A stretch of 64,000 nucleotides of DNA from Paenibacillus roseus (GTDB taxonomy: Bacteria > Bacillota > Bacilli > Paenibacillales > Paenibacillaceae), in assembly GCF_016424485.1 (NCBI RefSeq), contig NZ_JAELUP010000103.1, forward strand, positions 1-64,000, read 5' to 3'. A model generated the notes under the pieces. That model was not told the origin of the DNA. It saw only the letters and a list, made by a program, of their open reading frames with translations, and searched no databases. Of the stretch, positions 60,916 through 64,000 are shown one piece after another. The first letter of the stretch is position 1; every line of letters starts with the position of its first letter. The position numbers and the translations under genes are program-made.

Positions 60916-61788
60916 TTAGACTTCGGGCGACCGTTTGGTATCGTAAGCAGGTTGTTTGACCAGCTTCGATGTTGCCTTTGAATCCGCCAGCGTATTGCGG
61001 CTTGCTGTATAGGCGCTTAATTTAAGACCAGCGGCAGAAGCCAACAATCCAAGCACTGTTCCCGCCAACATATCGCTTAGCCAATGGATGCCCATATAAA
61101 AGATTGCGAATATAATCAGAACAGCGCTAATGCCGGTAAACCAGGCCCAGCGTTTGTTTCCCGATCGTATGGCGAGCACGGCCAACGTCACCGAAATCGA
61201 CGTATGGAGGCTGGGAAAACAATTATCCAATCCGGACAATGCTCGATACTGGGTTTCAAAAGACGGGAAAACATCCAGCATAATAAAGCGGACACTGGTG
61301 TCATAAGACCACACCTCATTCACCGGAAAGAACAGATAGAACGGGATGGCAACCAAGTAGTTGATCATGATAGCGTAGCAGGTTGCATAGAACATCCGGT
61401 ATCTGCCTTCAAATGAGTAAATGCCCAGCGATGAGAGCAATAGGGACTGAAACACAACGATATACATAAAACCCAAAATGACGGTGAGAACAGGATTCTC
61501 GAACAGAGACTGCACCCCTGCGACAAAGCCCTTCTCAAAAGAATAAATGACGCCGGTGAAATCATAATTGTATGTCATTCTTTGCTCAATCTTCATTTCA
61601 ACACTGTTCAGAAACAATATGAATACGACCATTGCAACGTGGAGCAGATACATTCTGGACGTAACCAGCTGCCGAACAAAAGAATAAGCAACTCGAATTG
61701 GATTGCTGAAGGTGCCCAATGCGAGCAAAGCAACTACAGCAAGGAATGTGTACAAAGACACAGAACCCATTGAATGAAATAAAACCAT
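60916..61788 (-). CDS. PAP2-family membrane phosphatase
   Basis: 290-residue polytopic membrane protein with about seven hydrophobic segments. PAP2 motifs are PSLHTS (in NCFPSLHTSISVTLA) and HWLSD (GIHWLSDMLAG), giving the two catalytic histidines and an aspartate. Members hydrolyse lipid phosphates or transfer head groups; the arrangement resembles the inositol-phosphoceramide synthase-like (PAP2_3) group. A GGGGGGAG site precedes the ATG. Confidence 0.9.
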   Translation of the reverse strand: MVLFHSMGSVSLYTFLAVVALLALGTFSNPIRVAYSFVRQLVTSRMYLLHVAMVVFILFLNSVEMKIEQRMTYNYDFTGVIYSFEKGFVAGVQSLFENPVLTVILGFMYIVVFQSLLLSSLGIYSFEGRYRMFYATCYAIMINYLVAIPFYLFFPVNEVWSYDTSVRFIMLDVFPSFETQYRALSGLDNCFPSLHTSISVTLAVLAIRSGNKRWAWFTGISAVLIIFAIFYMGIHWLSDMLAGTVLGLLASAAGLKLSAYTASRNTLADSKATSKLVKQPAYDTKRSPEV

Positions 61789-61836
61789 CTCTGTACTCCC
61801 CCCTTAAAAGCGAGCCGAAAAGCAGTAGCAATTGAC

Positions 61837-61842
61837 AGTATA
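61837..61842 (-). promoter_or_regulatory. Extended -10 promoter of the PAP2 gene
   Basis: On the minus strand TGC precedes TATACT (61842 to 61837), about 50 bp before the start codon. The -35 is weak. Confidence 0.5.
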
Positions 61843-61965
61843 GCATAAGGGAGAGTGTGATTTCAGCTTTTCATTCAATATTTAAGCAAGATAATATTGT
61901 TCCATGGGTATTTCTGGGTCCTTGTGCAAGCCGCCGCCGTTCCTTCCAAAAACGTGTTATACGCT

Positions 61966-62361
61966 TTACGATTGTCTGGTGTTTACTCCGGTCATTCCCC
62001 CAATCGCCCCGGCAAGCAGGCCAAGGGCAAGGACAGATGCATTATGGCTGTTCAATGACTGATCAAGAGACAGAAAGCCGATTAGCAGTACAATCAGTCC
62101 GTAAGCCAGACCAGTTAGTCCTCCATGATACCAGCCTCGTCTCGTGGAGCGTCTCCCTGCGACAATGCCTCCCAACAGGCTGCAAAATCCGTGAATCACA
62201 TAAGCATAATTAGGCAGTGATGACTCCTGCAAGGAGCTAAAAAACAACAGAAGCGATAAAATCAATGTCCCGATGCCTAGCCAAATAAACGCATAAATCA
62301 AACCGGACAAAAGGGGGGAAGCAATGTGAAAGCGGGCAATTTTTTTTACGGAATTCATCAT
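61966..62361 (-). CDS. TIGR04086-type membrane protein (YrzE-like)
   Basis: 131 residues with four hydrophobic segments; HGFCSLLGGIVAGRRSTRRGWYHGGLTGLAYG is the characteristic centre. Function unknown. AAAAGGAGAG precedes ATG 62361. Position near yajC and spoVB matches yrzE of B. subtilis. It lies 177 bp upstream of the PAP2 gene on the same strand. Confidence 0.85.
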   Translation of the reverse strand: MMNSVKKIARFHIASPLLSGLIYAFIWLGIGTLILSLLLFFSSLQESSLPNYAYVIHGFCSLLGGIVAGRRSTRRGWYHGGLTGLAYGLIVLLIGFLSLDQSLNSHNASVLALGLLAGAIGGMTGVNTRQS

Positions 62362-62529
62362 TCAACTCTCCTTTTCAGCTTTGCTATCAGAATATGGTCA
62401 AGCTCGGGGAAATAGTACCGCTTGGGTCTGTTTCCAATTTTTCAATTATATCAAGTTTGTATGTTGTGGTTTTGCAGCGGCAAAACTATCCACACGTCGA
62501 TGAATATAACGGTAAGGGGGGCTGCCGTG

Positions 62530-63225
62530 ATGGAATACATGGTGATTATACTGCGCACCATTCTGATCTATTTTGTCGTATATGCGGTGCTTCGCTTGAT
62601 GGGCAAGCGGGAAATTGGCAAGCTAACCGTTTTTGACTTGGTCATTTCAATCATGATAGCGGAGATTGCCGTTATTGTTATTGAGGATACAAAGAGGCCT
62701 TTGGCAGAAGAATTATTGCCGATCGCAGTGTTAATGATCCTTCAGATCGGAATCGCCTGGATGATTATGAAAAGCAGGAAAATGCGGCTTCTGTTCGACG
62801 GCAAGCCGAGCATTCTGATTGAAAACGGGAAACTGAACCGTGATGAAATGAAAAAGCAGCGCTACAATTTCGATGATTTGCTGGTGCAGCTTCGGGAGAA
62901 GGACATGGTACGTCTGGCAGACGTGGAATTCGCAATTCTGGAAACCAGCGGCAAGCTGTCTGTGATTAAGAAAGAGCAGGGGCAGTACCTCGCCAAAACG
63001 GATTTTCAGTTTCCTCCAAACTACCGGTTTGAAGATTTGCCGGTACCGTTAATCATGGACGGAGAAGTGCAGGAGGAAAATTTGCAAAAATTGAATCGGA
63101 GCTGGTTTTGGCTGAAAAATGAATTAAAAAAGCATCAGGTTGCGGATACGAAATCGGTCTTTCTTTGCACGATTGACCATAAAGGGCGTTTGTATGTGGA
63201 CACGGGAGGCCAGAGGCTCCGCTAG
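62530..63225 (+). CDS. DUF421 membrane protein (YetF/YrbG-like)
   Basis: 231 residues. Three N-terminal transmembrane segments (about 5-80) are followed by a cytoplasmic domain with GKPSILIENGKLNRDEMKKQRYNFDDLLVQLREKD and a second YDF-like repeat. Function is unknown. ATG 62530 lies behind AAGGGGGG; GTG 62527 is possible. It lies convergent with spoVB, 14 bp apart. Confidence 0.9.
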   Translation: MEYMVIILRTILIYFVVYAVLRLMGKREIGKLTVFDLVISIMIAEIAVIVIEDTKRPLAEELLPIAVLMILQIGIAWMIMKSRKMRLLFDGKPSILIENGKLNRDEMKKQRYNFDDLLVQLREKDMVRLADVEFAILETSGKLSVIKKEQGQYLAKTDFQFPPNYRFEDLPVPLIMDGEVQEENLQKLNRSWFWLKNELKKHQVADTKSVFLCTIDHKGRLYVDTGGQRLR

Positions 63226-63239
63226 GCGTAGCCTGTTTA

Positions 63240-64000
63240 TCAGCCAAGCCACCGTCTAATTAAAGGAAGGCGAGACAGGTCATCCCGGTTCACAATGCCT
63301 GTTATGGCCATCAGCAGCAAGTAGACGAGGGCGCCGGCGCCGCAGGCGGCCAGCACATTTTGCCATTCCCGGGTCAACCATTCAATCTGCAGTGTCCACT
63401 TGAGACTTGCTCCCATAATAACCATAGCTGCTCCGACCTTGATGAAATCAAGCAGCTTCATATGGAAGCCGGTCAATCTGCGGACACTAATGTAATGAAG
63501 CAGCGTGACCAATACTGTATTGACGTTAATTGCAATGAGAGCGCCGTAAATGCCGAAACTGGGATTGGAAGCGAGCTGAACAATGAGAATGATTTTGACT
63601 GCTGCCCCGATAAACGTGTTCAAAAGCGCAGTGCCGGGTTTCTCCAGCGCCTGCAGAGCTGCCTGCAGCGGAGCTTGCATATAAATAAAAATGGCAATCG
63701 GAGCCATTAACTGAAGCATGGGCGCAATGTCCGCATGATGGTACAAAATCCGGACAATAGGCTCGGCGAGCAGCGCCATGATGACGACGAACGGCGCTCC
63801 GCAAACAAGCGATAGCCGCATGGATTGATGCAGCCGCTTGTGAATGGTCAGCCGATCTCCCTTAGCCGCAGCTTCTGACAGAGACGGAATCAAGGACACG
63901 CTGAGCGAGTAGGTGAGGGCGGTGGGCAGCAATACAATTGGAATAATCATCCCTTGAAGCGCACCATACTGTGCGGTAGCAATGCCGGTTGCAATACCTG
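63240..64000 (-). CDS. spoVB: SpoVB, MATE/MurJ-type flippase (5' end outside window)
   Basis: The frame continues past the window edge; the Met at 63950 is internal (preceded by ATAQYGALQG). The visible 253 residues hold several transmembrane segments of the polysaccharide flippase superfamily, including IVLLPTALTYSLSVSLIPSLSEA and YMQAPLQAALQALEKPGTALLN. SpoVB is needed for spore cortex synthesis, probably as a lipid II-type flippase. The C-terminus ends before the window's DUF421 gene. Confidence 0.88.
   Translation of the reverse strand, partial: GIATGIATAQYGALQGMIIPIVLLPTALTYSLSVSLIPSLSEAAAKGDRLTIHKRLHQSMRLSLVCGAPFVVIMALLAEPIVRILYHHADIAPMLQLMAPIAIFIYMQAPLQAALQALEKPGTALLNTFIGAAVKIILIVQLASNPSFGIYGALIAINVNTVLVTLLHYISVRRLTGFHMKLLDFIKVGAAMVIMGASLKWTLQIEWLTREWQNVLAACGAGALVYLLLMAITGIVNRDDLSRLPLIRRWLG

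Overview
The window reads as chromosomal DNA of an endospore-forming Firmicute, most likely Paenibacillus or a close relative. The gene order follows the Bacillus subtilis ysoA-tig-clpX-lonB-lonA-ysxC-hem-spoVID-valS-folC-spoIIB-maf-radC-mreBCD-minCD-spoIVFAB-rplU-prp-rpmA-spo0B-obg-pheB block and the safA-bofC-ruvAB-queA-tgt-yajC-yrzE-spoVB block. Several traits are not B. subtilis-like: a siroheme dehydrogenase and a SUMT-HemD fusion inside the heme operon, an RNase E/G gene between spoIVFB and rplU, and many TTG/GTG starts. No phage, plasmid, CRISPR array, transposase or defence gene is visible.

Layout. 1-1650: the 3' end of a collagen-like Gly-X-Thr surface (probably exosporium) protein, a terminator and an isolated minus-strand tRNA-Arg(UCU). 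1.6-12.3 kb: proteostasis genes (ysoA-like, tig, clpP, clpX, lonB, lonA) with ispG (isoprenoids) and ysxC (ribosome assembly). 12.3-14.1 kb: an unrecognised 196-aa gene and about 1 kb without genes, holding three dispersed repeats and a possible structured RNA. 14.1-22.9 kb: tetrapyrrole operon from glutamyl-tRNA to uroporphyrinogen III and precorrin-2/siroheme, plus an RluA-type pseudouridine synthase. 23-30.4 kb: spoVID, T-box-controlled valS, folC, murC. 30.6-41.2 kb: sporulation, cell shape and division (spoIIB, maf, radC, mreBCD, minCD, rodA-like, spoIVFA, spoIVFB). 41.2-46 kb: RNase G, ribosomal proteins L21 and L27 with the L27-processing protease Prp, spo0B, obg. 46.1-49.8 kb: pheB-hom-thrB-pheA. 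50-52.7 kb: safA and bofC. 52.8-55 kb: ruvCAB. 55-59.7 kb: a SpoIID/LytB protein, queA, tgt, yajC. 60-64 kb: an alpha/beta hydrolase, a PAP2 membrane phosphatase, yrzE-like, DUF421 and the 3' part of spoVB.

The genes form a housekeeping and sporulation backbone. Spo0B feeds the phosphorelay. SpoIIB acts at engulfment. SpoIVFA/FB and BofC belong to the mother-cell/forespore checkpoint for pro-sigmaK. SpoVID and SafA build the coat. MreBCD, RodA and MinCD shape and divide the cell.

The least explained part is a set of short dispersed intergenic repeats. Family A (about 75-90 bp, four copies) carries a compact hairpin. Family B (231 bp, one full and one truncated copy) has terminal inverted repeats. 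A related family C element (about 155 bp) sits between mreB and mreC. Most A and B copies lie directly behind the T-run of a gene's terminator. They look like MITEs or REP-type elements without a resident transposase. Function, mobility and novelty cannot be settled from one window.
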